NCBI GenBank assembly: GCA_002887195.1
Contig: PJAB01000219.1
Span: forward strand, 1 to 33,660
Direction: 5' to 3'
Origin: Chrysochromulina parva
Taxonomy: Eukaryota; Haptophyta; Prymnesiales; Chrysochromulinaceae
DNA length: 33,660 nucleotides
The notes beneath the pieces are model-generated. The model was not told the DNA's origin. It saw only the letters and a list, made by a program, of their open reading frames with translations, and did no database searches. Made by a program: the position numbers and the translations under genes. Each line of letters starts with the position of its first letter. The first letter of the stretch is position 1. This document shows positions 1-10,005 of the stretch, in pieces.

Positions 1-283
1 CACGACTTTTGTTGGAAACTGGGAATTTCAACGTCATGGAATTTCGAGGGGGCTAGGATTACAATTCCGAAATTCCGGGATTTCAATTCCAAGTCCGCCC
101 CTGCACTGTCGCCTCACCACTTTTATAGTACAGGATAGAGCCGGCGCGCTTCGCTTGGAGGCCGGCTGATGTTGTTCAATTGAAGAATTGTGTACATGTG
201 CTGCCTAGGAATAATTCCTAGTCGGAAGTCGCTAGTCCGAAGTCCCGATCCGTCGAAATGCAGACCCGAGAGGACCGGTGGAT
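1..283. other. Left-edge intergenic region downstream of the phospholipase gene
   Basis: No gene is supported here. Positions 1-95 are AT-richer than the rest of the window and contain several imperfect copies of a GGAATTTC/GGGATTTC-like word in both orientations. A perfect 8-bp inverted repeat with a one-base centre (205-212 / 214-221) lies about 65-80 bases past the phospholipase stop codon. It could be a 3'-UTR hairpin. Short reading frames here are extensions or shadows of the gene to the right. Confidence 0.5.
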
Positions 284-846
284 TCATATCCGGCTGCGCA
301 GCCTCGAGCCGACCCGCATCTGCGCAAAGCGCGCCACGAAGCTCGCGATCTTGGCGGGCCACGCGCGCAGACCGAGCCGCTGCGGCCCGCCGCCGAGCAG
401 CAGCTGCGCGAGCGCGGCGCAATCCTCCTTGCCCGGGCCGCTGCTCACGTGCTCGTGCCCAATGGCCTGTAGCTCGCGCAACTTGGGTAGGCTCGTCTCA
501 TCGAGCGAGTAGCGCGGGATGGCCGGGTTGAAGCGGAAGTAGGGCACGTGGAGGATGGGCAGCATATCAGAGAGCATTTGGTGCACCTCCTCGGTCCGTG
601 TGGCGGCGCCGACGAGCGTCTGCACGGTACTCGAGATGGAGCCCACCTCGCGCTCACTCCGCTCCATCGAGATGAACTGTCCCGTACCGAACGAGGCAAG
701 CAGCGCGATCGGCGTGTCCGGATAGAGCAGCCGCGCCTCATGAAGCGCGAGCGCCGCCGGGTTGTTCGCCAGCAGCGCACCGTCCTGGAAGACAAGGGAT
801 CGGGATGCCGGCGCCGAGGCATGCGGGATGCCGCTCCCCGTACCAG

Positions 847-877
<31 letters not shown>

Positions 878-2113
878 CCTCCTGCTGCTGCTGCTGCTAC
901 CAGAGACAGATGCGCCCGCGTCGGGCACCGCTGCCGCCGCTGCCATCGCCAATGCCTCGGCCGCCTCCGCGGCTTCGGCCGCCTCTGCTGCGGCGAGCGC
1001 GGCGGCCGCCTCCGTGCCAGCCGCGTGGCTCGTCGCCACGTCGTGATCCACCCGCGCCGCCGGGAAGAAGGAGGGCGCCGCGGTGGTCGCGCGGAGCGCC
1101 TGCCATAGCGGCACCGCAGAGGAGCCCTCGCTGTGGCTATTCGCGCCGAGCCGGCGAGTGGGAGAGCGACTCGGCGAGGGATTGGGCGAGGCTCCCGAGG
1201 CTCCAACGTCGGCCAGCGAGGTGGCAGGATACTCGTAGTTGCGGAAGAGGTAGGGGACGACGGGCGCGCGCGAGGTGAGGCACGCGACGATGAGCAGGTG
1301 TAGCGGCGGAGGAGGCGGCACGGGCGGCGCGGCCGCCACCGCCGCCGCCGCTGCCGCCGCCGCTGCCGCCGGTTCGAGCGACGGCGCGGACGTGGACGGT
1401 CCAGGACCCGCGGCGGTTGCGTGCTTGGCCGCGGACGAGGCAGCGCGGTTGTGCATGTGCGTGTACCATGTGGCGTTGGCCGAGGCGCACGCGAGCTCCT
1501 GCAGCGCACGGCGCTCGAGCATGCTCAGGCTATCCGAGGCCGCGTCGGGAGCGTTCTCAAGCTTGGGCAGCTGTGCTAGCGTCTGCTTGAGCAGCGCCTC
1601 GAGCCGCGAAGCCTGGTACGTGGCGCCCGTGAGCGCGAGCTGAACCCCCTTGAGGCGCGGCTTCTTGAAGATCTGCGCAGCAAGCTCGAGGTAGAGTTCT
1701 TCGATCTCCTCGATCGGCAGCCGCTCCTGGATGCCAGCGGCGAGGATGCCACCGGTGGACGTACCTGCCACTATGTCAAACATCTCGTGAACGCGCCGGC
1801 CAGTCTCACGCTCGAGACCCTTGAGCATTTCGATGGTGACGAGCGCGCGCGTGCCGCCGCCATCGAGGGAGAGGATGCGCACCCCACCGCGGCCCGGCGC
1901 GATCATCCTGCCGTCGCGCCCACGTATGCGCGACGGCGGGCAGCCAAGAAGTGTCAGGAGGAGCGCCGCTCTATAGGAGACCGCGGTGCCGGAGACGACG
2001 GCGGCGGCAAGCCGGGCACGCAGCCGTGAGTCCAGCGAGAGGATTGCGCGCTGAGCGGGATCTTTGGTCGCCGCAGACAACCATTTGTCCAGTTCGGTCG
2101 CCTCGACAGGCAT
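284..2113 (-). CDS. Patatin-like phospholipase, PNPLA8 / iPLA2-gamma type
   Basis: Probable calcium-independent phospholipase A2 / lipid acyl hydrolase acting on membrane glycerolipids. Counting from the ATG at 2113 (609 aa), the patatin core shows the oxyanion-hole DGGGTR at about 84-89, the nucleophile elbow GTSTG at 117-121 (Ser119) and the catalytic Asp in the segment DGALLANNP at about 444. The segments FRNYEYP, WQALRATTAAP and TEEVHQML and the downstream YFRFNP match the PNPLA8 branch rather than plant patatins. Between elbow and Asp the catalytic domain is interrupted by long alanine, proline and serine tracts. The serine tract is encoded by a CAG/CTG repeat near 850-895. No stop occurs in the insertions, so it looks like one exon. 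The frame is open for 10 codons upstream but without an ATG; the next gene upstream is divergent, 280 bp away. Family is clear; substrate and location are not known from sequence. Confidence 0.9.
847..899. repeat. CTG/CAG trinucleotide tract inside the phospholipase gene
   Basis: An interrupted run of CTG units (CAG on the coding strand) encodes a polyserine stretch in a low-complexity insertion of the phospholipase catalytic domain. Interruptions by CTC/CCT suggest an old rather than freshly expanded array. Confidence 0.8.
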
Positions 2114-2393
2114 CGACCCGTCCGCCCCACGAAGATACAGCAAGATCGACGGTCATCAGACTCAGGATGTGTCGGACAGTTGTAGATGCACGTGAGTCTG
2201 TTTTACATGTAGCGCGCCACCAGGTTCACCGTTTACCGTGTACATGTATGTTTCCGCGGAAGCGTAACCACCGTCGTGAGGGTCGTGCACTTGACTTGAC
2301 TTGACTTGACTTGACTGCTTCGCCTGGTTCTCGACAGCCTTGTGCACGCGGTGGGCTCGGGTTTATCGCGTCTCGTGTCAGTCAGCGCGCGGC
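2114..2393. promoter_or_regulatory. Divergent promoter region, phospholipase / PRP4 kinase
   Basis: The 280 bp between two divergent start codons must hold both promoters. No TATA box is evident. The main visible element is a pure five-unit array of TTGAC at 2291-2315, ending 78 bases before the PRP4 ATG. A near-identical array stands at the same relative place upstream of mL41. Confidence 0.55.
2291..2315 (+). repeat. (TTGAC)5 pentanucleotide array upstream of PRP4 kinase
   Basis: Five perfect head-to-tail copies of TTGAC, preceded by AC and followed by TGCTT. It lies in the shared upstream region of two divergent genes, 78 bases before the kinase ATG. Confidence 0.95.
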
Positions 2394-4845
2394 ATGTACC
2401 GCGACGACGACCGCAGGCGGCCGGATGACCGGCGCGATCGCGACTACGACCGGCGCGATCGCGACGACGACGACCGGCGCCGCGACGACCGGTACAGCTA
2501 CCGTGACGACCGCGAGAGCGATCGAGACCGCTACGACTCGCACCGCCGCGAGGAGGACCGCCGAGCACGTGAGCGTGAACGCGCGCGCGAGCGTGAGAGC
2601 GAGAGAGACCGCGACCGCGACCGCTTGCCTAAACGCAGCGGCGCTCCTGTGATCACCGATCGGGGCTTTGGCAGCGCGATTCAGGCCGCGACGAGTGGAC
2701 AAGGCGGCGGCAAGGCCGGCGGCGGCGGCGGCGGCGGCAGCAGCAGCAGCCTTGGTCAGTCTGCGGCGGCGCGTCAGGCCGAGGAGGCGGCGGCACGCGA
2801 GGAGCGCGCGCGCAAGAAGGCTGAGGAGGAGGCCGAGTACCAGCGTCGCGTGGCCGAGCAGCTCGAGGAGGTGGAGGAGGACGAGGAGGAGGCTGAGGCG
2901 CGGCGCATCGAGGAGGCACGCAAGAAGCGCGCCGAGATTGCCGCGCGGCACGCGGCGCAACCAAAGGCTGCGCCTCCCGCAGAGGGAGGAGCCTCAACAC
3001 AGGTGGTTGCACATCGCACGCACGTCGCAGCGGAGTTGATGCCATCCGCTCCCCCATTCTCGGGCCCCGCTGCGTGCGCGGGTCCCGCCGCGCCCGCGGG
3101 GTCTTGCTCGCAGCCCAGCGCCTGTCTGCCCGCGGCGTCCGCAGGTCAGAGTCCGCTTACGGCCGCCGACGATGTCATCATGTCCGAGGCGACTGAGCAG
3201 GGCGGTGCTCATATCCAGGGCGGTGCGCACAAGGGGGATAGCGCCCGGGATAGCGCCGCGCCGCCCGGCCTGCCCGGCCTGCCCACTGATGATTTGGCCG
3301 TCGCAGACGGACAGGAGAACGATGAGGACTCTGATGAGGACGGTCCGAGGCCAGAGTTGAGGCGCGTGACATCGACCGACGAGGAGGGCAAGCGCAAGGA
3401 GGCCGAACTGCGCCAGTACCTCGCGAATCACCGGCGCCGCTCCGAAGCTTTTGGCTCCGGGCCGAAGAATCCAAAGGCAGACGAGGCCGGGGGCGAGCCG
3501 AGCGAGGCCGCCACTGGGGTCGGTGCGGCGGCGGGCAGCAGCAGCGATACCAAGGCGGCGGGGGGCGCGGAGGGTGCGGGGGGCTTCGACATGTTTAGCG
3601 AGACGTTCACCGAAAAGGAGATTGACGGACCCAACATGGAGGAGGTGGATGAGGCAGCCCTTATGGACCGTGGCGACAACTACGACGATAAGGAGGGCTA
3701 TTACGCGCATCGGGTGGGTGACATCCTCAATGATCGTTACAAGGTGCGCCGTGCCAGAATGCGCCGCCTGCTCCTTCACGTCCTCCTGGGCACTTCGCGT
3801 CCTTGTGCTTTGCCCAAGGGCTGACGCAGCCTGCGCTCGTCTCTCTCGTGCCGTCGGTGCTGGTGCGCAGGTGCTCGGTTCGTACGGCAAGGGCGTCTTT
3901 TCGACGGTGGTGCGCTGCCTCGACATGAAGAACGCGGTGCCGGGCACCGAGGTGGCCATCAAGGTGCAGCGCAACAACGAGATGATGCGCCGTGCGGGTG
4001 AGAAGGAGATCGCATTCCTTATGCAGATTGAGCAAAACGACCCCGAGCGCAAGCGGCACTGCATCATCTTCCTCGACCAGTTCGACCACGAGGACCACTT
4101 GTGCATGGTCTTCGAGGCGATGCACCAAAACCTGCGCTCGGCCGTCAAGCAGCATGGGCACAAGCGCGGGATCGCGATGGAGGCCGTCAAGACCTATGCT
4201 CGCCAGATGTTTATTGCGCTGCGCTATCTCGAGCGGCTCAATATCATGCACGCCGACCTCAAGCCGGATAACATGGTCGTCAACGACAAGTACAACCTGC
4301 TCAAGATCTGCGACTTTGGCTCGGCCTCGACGGGCGACGACAACGAGGTCACTCCGTACCTTGTCTCTCGCTTTTACCGAGCGCCAGAGGTGATGATGGG
4401 GCTGCAGTACGGCTGCCCGATCGACATGTGGGCGGCGGCCGTGTCCATCTTCGAGCTGTACACGGGCAAGATCATGTTCCAAGGCACGTCGAACAATGCG
4501 ATGCTCAAGCTCATCCAGGAGGTCAAGGGCAAGATGCCGCACAAGCTCATCCGCAAGGGTGTCTTCTCAGAGCTCCATTTCGATCCCGACTACGACTTCC
4601 TCTTCAAGGAGCGAGATCGCGTCTCGGGGCGCGAGATTGTGCGCGTGCTCAAGTTTGAGCAGCGGCCGATGCCCGGCAAGGACCTCAAGTCGCTCCTGAT
4701 GCCCATGAAGCTTCCAGAGGCCGAGGCGCGCAAAGTGATGCAACTCGCCGACCTGCTCGAAAAGGCACTCATGCTTGACCCTTCCAAGCGCCTGACCCCT
4801 TCGGAAGCTCTCAAGCATCCCTTCTGCGACGTCAGCCGCAAGTGA
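2394..4845 (+). CDS. PRPF4B: PRP4-type serine/threonine kinase (pre-mRNA splicing)
   Basis: Dual exon gene: 2394-3743 and 3871-4845, 774 aa. The first 85 residues are very rich in Asp/Arg and Glu/Arg dipeptides, like the RS/RD-rich head of PRP4 kinases, followed by a charged coiled-coil-like stretch. The kinase domain starts at the end of exon 1 (DILNDRYK) and continues in exon 2 with the Gly-rich loop GSYGKGVF, VAIK lysine, HADLKPDN catalytic loop, DFGSAS, and a CMGC-type activation segment ending SRFYRAPE. HADLKPDN in place of HRD is typical of PRP4, and so is the C-lobe KGVFSELHF region. PRP4 kinases phosphorylate U4/U6.U5 tri-snRNP proteins and support spliceosomal B-complex activation in the nucleus. 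The intron is phase 0. The first in-frame ATG is 2394; an upstream stretch in frame has no ATG. Identification is strong. Confidence 0.94.
3744..3870 (+). other. Intron of the PRP4 kinase gene (127 bp)
   Basis: It starts GTGCGC and ends GCGCAG. Removing it joins AAG to GTG in phase 0 and makes the continuous kinase sequence RYKVLGSYGKG. Retention reaches an in-frame stop at 3822-3824. It contains no boundary duplication like the glutathione synthetase intron. Confidence 0.9.
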
Positions 4846-5425
4846 AGCTCAGGCGCTTGTGTGTGTCAAACGCGAAGACGCGATGCGAGAAGTTTGACAC
4901 ACGATCGGATGGAACCGGACGTGAGCCGAGACAGGATTGAGGAGACCGAAGAATGCGAGGCGTGACTGACTCGTCACTGACTCCGTACGTGGCGGGTGGC
5001 GCGTGGAGTTTGCAGATTGGAGATTGCACACGTCTCTGCCGTCTTCACGGCGCGCGACGGGGCCCGACACCGACGGCCGACACGCGCCGGAACCCGTGGG
5101 CGTGCGGCAGGCCCGATTTGCCGATTACCGTCCGCCCGTTTACCCTTTACCCCGTTTCCGCCGGCAAGCGGCATCGACCATGATCTGGATGATCTTGATC
5201 GCGAATCCGTTCGACAGTGCGGATCGCGACCCATACCGTTATTCGAATAGAGTGCTTAAAGTACGAGAATATAATGAGGTAGAAACTGGGAAAACACGTA
5301 CAAGGCTATGGGTTACGCGGGACAGGCGGGCGACGAGTGGCGAACATGCGAGGGAGAGGACCCCTCTGACGGACGGCACGTCCCATATCAGATCAATCAT
5401 GTAGCCGAAGAGATTAGCGACCGCA
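4846..5425. other. Convergent intergenic region, PRP4 kinase / eL31
   Basis: Both flanking genes end here, so it should contain two 3' UTRs. A perfect 11-bp inverted repeat at 4861-4871 / 4892-4902 begins 16 bases after the kinase stop. Several overlapping short reading frames exist on both strands, but none has recognisable content and I do not call a gene. Confidence 0.5.
4861..4902 (+). terminator. Stem-loop just downstream of the PRP4 kinase stop codon
   Basis: Arms GTGTGTCAAAC (4861-4871) and GTTTGACACAC (4892-4902) are perfectly complementary, with a 20-base loop. It sits in the expected 3' UTR, 15 bases after the stop codon. A role in mRNA 3'-end formation or stability is inference; an AATAAA-type signal is not obvious nearby. 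Confidence 0.5.
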
Positions 5426-6388
5426 TCACTCGTCGACGACGGTCGTCTGGAGGCCCTTGTACTGGTAGCGCTCCACGGGCACGTGCGTGCACAGCGTGTA
5501 CAGCTTCTCAGCCGCCTCCTCGTCGTCATTGCGCTTCCGCGCAAGGCGCACGCGCACGCGGCCGGGCACGCCCTTGATGCCCTGCGACCACAAGTACTTG
5601 TTGAGCTTGGTATCCACCCGCACGTCCTGACGCATCGATGGGGGGCACGCGCGGAACGCGTCGGTACATGCAGCGCCTCGCACGTGTTTTCCATTCAATG
5701 AAAAATCGAAGCCGTGGCCTCTGGCAGGCCAGCAGAGAGCACACCGACGCGCCACCCCTTAGGCCCCTTTTGAGCAGGGTGGCGCGACGGCAGCTGCGTG
5801 CTGCCCTACACTGGGTCGGGGCCTCTGGCAGGCGAGCAGCGAGCACACCGACGAGCCACCCCTAAGGCCCCTTTCGAGCAGGGTGACGCGACGGCAGCTG
5901 CGTGCTGGGCGCTGCTGAGCCATGGCAGGCCAGCAGCGAGCACACCGACGAGCCACCCCTTGGGCCCCTTTCGAGCAGGGTGGCGCGACAGCAGCTGCGT
6001 GCTGGCCGCTGATTCGTCCTCTGGAGCTGTGGGTGAGCAGCGCAGCGGCAGGAAGGCGGCAAACAGGCCGGAGCGTGCGTGGGTGCGGAACACACCTCCG
6101 TTCCCATCATCTTCTTCGCGAAGGCCTTGATCTCCTTCACGGCACGCGGCGCACGCTTCTTGAAGCCAATGCCGTGCAGCAGCTTCCGCAGGTGGACGGT
6201 GTACTCACGCGTCACCACCTCGGTCGCGGCAGTCGCCTTCTTCTTGTCACCCTTCGCCCTGCACGTAGATGGCAGCGAGGGAAGCGCGCGTGAGAGAGAT
6301 GGCGCACGCAACAGGCGACAGGACCGCGTCGGGAGTCTGGCGTCGCACAGGGCCACAACGCAGGGCACGCTGTGCAGGGGACTCACAT
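5426..6388 (-). CDS. RPL31: 60S ribosomal protein eL31 (L31e), three exons
   Basis: Exons on the minus strand: 6388-6387 (AT of the start codon), 6258-6096 and 5626-5426, giving a 121-aa protein, close to the usual 120-125 aa. Recognisable segments include [53 protein letters not shown] and [11 protein letters not shown], ending with LQTTVVDE. eL31 sits by the peptide exit tunnel of the cytosolic large subunit. The first intron falls between AT and G of the initiation codon. The acceptor at 6259-6262 gives G-GCG-AAG, so the product begins MAKGDKKK. The second intron joins ...KKMMGTE to DVRVD in phase 0. The second intron is long for this window and contains repeats. The gene is divergent from the membrane-protein gene at 6811 and convergent with PRP4 kinase. 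Confidence 0.93.
5627..6095 (-). other. Second intron of eL31 (469 bp), repeat-filled
   Basis: Donor GTGTGT at 6095-6090 and acceptor ...GCGTCAG ending at 5627. It is the longest intron found in the window and holds three copies of an 80-bp repeat (5727-5805, 5831-5910, 5928-6007). Splicing restores the conserved eL31 sequence in phase 0. Confidence 0.9.
5723..6007. repeat. Three ~80-bp repeats inside an eL31 intron
   Basis: Units begin with GGCAGGC at 5723, 5827 and 5925 and end with CAGCTGCGTGCTG. Spacing is 104 and 98 bp, with dissimilar spacers of about 15-25 bp between units. Copies differ by a handful of substitutions. Each unit carries an internal inverted repeat around GCCACCC...GGGTGGC, a perfect 10-bp arm pair in copy 1 and broken by one change in copy 2. 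In copy 3 the ends are imperfectly inverted: GGCCAGCA at 5928 and TGCTGGCC ending at 6007. This could be a minisatellite, or small transposon-like (MITE/introner-like) units. Confidence 0.85.
6259..6386 (-). other. First intron of eL31 (128 bp), splitting the start codon
   Basis: Donor GTGAGT at 6386-6381 and acceptor TGCAG ending at 6259. Exon 1 ends ...CCAT and exon 2 starts GGCGAAGG, so the ATG exists only in spliced mRNA. No in-frame ATG lies in exon 2 before the conserved region begins, which supports this structure. Confidence 0.85.
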
Positions 6389-6810
6389 GGCGATGAGACG
6401 TCGACGCCTTCTGCCTGGGTTTTCCCACAGACATCGGCCCGACAGTATGAACATCGTTCGATGCGCGAGTCGCGCCCACTATGTTAAGACACATTCACCC
6501 AAGTCAGTCACGTGAATTCTCGACCTGGCGCGTTTCATGGCGTTTCCGACGAGGAGAGTCCGCTCGCCGCCCGGGGGCGCCTCGAGGCGCACCTCCACCA
6601 ATAGATTGGCGTCGTTCCGGTCGCGCGAATGGTCCCATCGGTCACACCTCCGTCCGTGTGATTGTTGGCCCAATCAAAGCGTTGTGTTGAACTCAAATAC
6701 TCAATTCGGCCCACACATTGACAGTCTCCAGCCCGACGACCCCGACGAGTGGGCGTCGTCGTCACGCTCCGGGTGAGTAGTCGCTTCCTGGTCGCCCGCG
6801 TAGCTGAGAA
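6389..6810. promoter_or_regulatory. Divergent promoter region, eL31 / membrane protein
   Basis: It holds the eL31 5' UTR and promoter and the upstream region of the gene at 6811. I see no TATA box, no TTGAC array and no convincing RNA gene. An in-frame stop (TGA, 6805-6807) lies one codon before the 6811 ATG and fixes that start. Confidence 0.5.
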
Positions 6811-8181
6811 ATGGTGGGGCTCGTCGTCATCATGCTCGCGGCGGCTGGACGCGTGAAGGTCCACCACGTCGAGGGTGGAGCGCCCACGGATCTGCCCGAG
6901 GTGGCCGTGTGCATCGCCGGAGCCGCTCGTTCCTTCGCCACCGTGCCCATCCTGCGCGCGCTCAAGAGAAACGTCCTCCAGTCGACCTCATACTCGGCCA
7001 GCGCATTCGCTGCGCTCTCGTACGACACCTTTTCGCCGCAGGTCCGCTCCGGAGGCGCATCGCACGCCTGCGCTATTGCTTCTCACATGCGCGCGCTTTC
7101 CGCATCTCAGGGTATGGAGTACAACGTGACGCTCATGAGGTTTTTGTCGATGAGACAGGTGGTCCGGCGTGCTCTGCTGCATCTGCAGCCTGAGCTCAAG
7201 GCTGTCACCTACTACAATTCGTCCGACGCCCGGCACCTCTTCCAGCCGTGTCACCCCGAAGACACAGACCAGATGCCGACCTACGTGGCGTCGCTCTACT
7301 CGATGCAGCTCTGCCACGCCCTCGTGCGCCAGCATGAGGTTGGCCGCGGCGACGAGCGCTTCGACTTTATCATCCGGGTGCGACCCGACCATCTCTTCGT
7401 GCACCCGCTCGCCACCGCGCTGCGCGTCAACGTGTCCTCATGGCCTCTCGACCGCGTGCTTGCGCCGCGCGGTGTGCACGCCATGAGCTTTGCCATTGTG
7501 CCGTCGGGCCCGGTCGCCGCGCTGTATTTTCGGACGTTCACACACGCGACGTCGTGCCTGTTCCGCAACAAGGTCGCTGGCACGAGTAAGGCTGCTTTGA
7601 ACCCCCTCAGCACGAACGCCGAGCACCTGCCGCAGGGCTTCAAAGAGCAACTGCAGTGCTCGAGCAAGCCAACACAAGATGGCCAATATGCAGCTTGCGT
7701 CTTTCTCGCCAACCTACACTACCACGCACTCCCGCCGCCCGTCGAGTGCGCCAGGCCGGCGCTCATCGCTCGAGTGTGCAACGTGAACGAGAGCACAAAG
7801 GCTCCTTCATGGCCCGCGTGGCCGATGCCGCGCGGCGAGACGTGCGTCACGAGGCTCGACATGCTCAAGCGACCTCAGTTCCTGGTACGTCAGTTCCTGC
7901 GCAACGGTGCACCCGGCACGCCGGCCGAGGGATCGAACTTCACGCTCGTAGCCGTCGTCCTGTGCTCTCTGGGCGCGGTGATCGCCTTCCGCCGCCGGCT
8001 GTATAACGACGTGCGTGACGTCCTCTCTCAATGTGAGCCTATGTGCCCGGCCTTCTACGACCAGGCGGCGCCGCTTGCCGAGCAGTCGATGGCAGCGCTC
8101 GACGAGGCGGTGGAGCGCGGAGCAAAAATGGCGAGCAAGATAGGTGCCATCTTGGGCGGCAGTGCGCCACGCAGAATTTGA
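6811..8181 (+). CDS. Secretory-pathway membrane protein, possible glycosyltransferase-like
   Basis: The protein is 456 aa. The start is secure because a TGA stands in frame immediately upstream. Residues 1-18 form a short hydrophobic signal sequence. The lumenal part begins VAVCIAGAARSF and has a central FDFIIRVRPDHLF at about 187-199. Several N-glycosylation sequons (NVT, NSS, NVS, NES, NFT) fit an ER/Golgi or extracellular location. A single hydrophobic segment at about 378-394 is followed by RRRLY, a typical stop-transfer, leaving a cytosolic tail of about 60 residues, so a type I topology is predicted. The pattern of an N-terminal IAGAAR-type strand with a later RxRPD motif resembles uncharacterised glycosyltransferase-like proteins of algae and plants. 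I recognise this only by motif, and the activity is unproven. Confidence 0.82.
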   Translation: MVGLVVIMLAAAGRVKVHHVEGGAPTDLPEVAVCIAGAARSFATVPILRALKRNVLQSTSYSASAFAALSYDTFSPQVRSGGASHACAIASHMRALSASQGMEYNVTLMRFLSMRQVVRRALLHLQPELKAVTYYNSSDARHLFQPCHPEDTDQMPTYVASLYSMQLCHALVRQHEVGRGDERFDFIIRVRPDHLFVHPLATALRVNVSSWPLDRVLAPRGVHAMSFAIVPSGPVAALYFRTFTHATSCLFRNKVAGTSKAALNPLSTNAEHLPQGFKEQLQCSSKPTQDGQYAACVFLANLHYHALPPPVECARPALIARVCNVNESTKAPSWPAWPMPRGETCVTRLDMLKRPQFLVRQFLRNGAPGTPAEGSNFTLVAVVLCSLGAVIAFRRRLYNDVRDVLSQCEPMCPAFYDQAAPLAEQSMAALDEAVERGAKMASKIGAILGGSAPRRI

Positions 8182-9042
8182 GGTGCAACGCCGCCGTAGC
8201 CGACGGCCATTGAGAGCAGAGTGCGAGTCGGACGCTCAAACGCTCATAGAGCTCGAGCAGGCAGGCTGGGGGCGGGGTTAGTGCGGTGGAGCGCGCGAGC
8301 GGGGGTGGTAATGCTCAGATCCATGCGCGAGGCCGCACCTCACCCCGCCACCCCGGGCGGGGCGACCCGGCGCGTCCGCGACGCCGGCTCGGCGGGCCGA
8401 CCGGACGCACCGCACCGCGGCACGGCAGTGGGCAGAGCCGTGCCGCGCCGCACCCGGTGCGGCCGCCATTTCGACCCGATTCGAGCCCGGCTCGACGGAC
8501 CGGTCTGCGTACCGGCGTCTGCGTGTGCGAGAGCCGTCAGCCGAGACGCCCCCACCCGCCCCCACAATTCCCCACAGAAATTATCTTAGTGCGACTGCTG
8601 GCTGCGTTTATGATGTCCATTTCACACACCAGAACTCAATGATATACTCGTAACGAGGGGCTGATTGATGTCCCCTTTTCCACAGCGGTCACGTCTCGTA
8701 CGACGTGACACCGCGCGTGCACCATGCACGAGAACGCTCACCACAAGCACTGTCCCCACGGCTAGCATGCCCCGCCCCGTCTGCCCCTCCCATGGTGAAG
8801 AGCGGAGCGAACGCTCGCGCAGCAGGGCGGGATCGCCATCCTCGCCGATTGCAGACCTGCACGCCGCCAGCCGCGATCCACGCCGCCTGCCTCATGGGGG
8901 GACGCCTTTCGTAGTATGAATCGTTAAGAGCGTGGGCGAGCTGCCTCCGCCGGCGCGTACACCCGTCGTCGCTCCCGTCCTCCCCGCTCGAGTCCACACC
9001 CTCGCCTGAGTCGATCCCTGCCGCTGCGGCGCCCTGCGTAGT
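8182..9042. other. Convergent intergenic region (861 bp)
   Basis: Both neighbours end into this interval. It is GC-rich up to about 8570, then more mixed. Short open frames occur (for example 8689-8997 on the minus strand), but none has a recognisable domain. No tRNA or other RNA gene is evident by eye. Confidence 0.45.

Positions 9043-10005
<963 letters not shown>

Noticed and set aside
2994..4190. A 398-codon open frame on the minus strand opposite PRP4 kinase
   Set aside because: It spans the well-supported kinase exons and intron in antisense, with no family resemblance. High GC makes long antisense frames common here.
5723..6007. CRISPR array
   Set aside because: Only three long units of about 80 bp in a eukaryotic intron, with no cas genes. 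Unit and spacer sizes do not fit.
8689..8997. Small 102-codon gene on the minus strand
   Set aside because: No domain, no codon-level pattern and no family resemblance; it lies where two 3' UTRs are expected.
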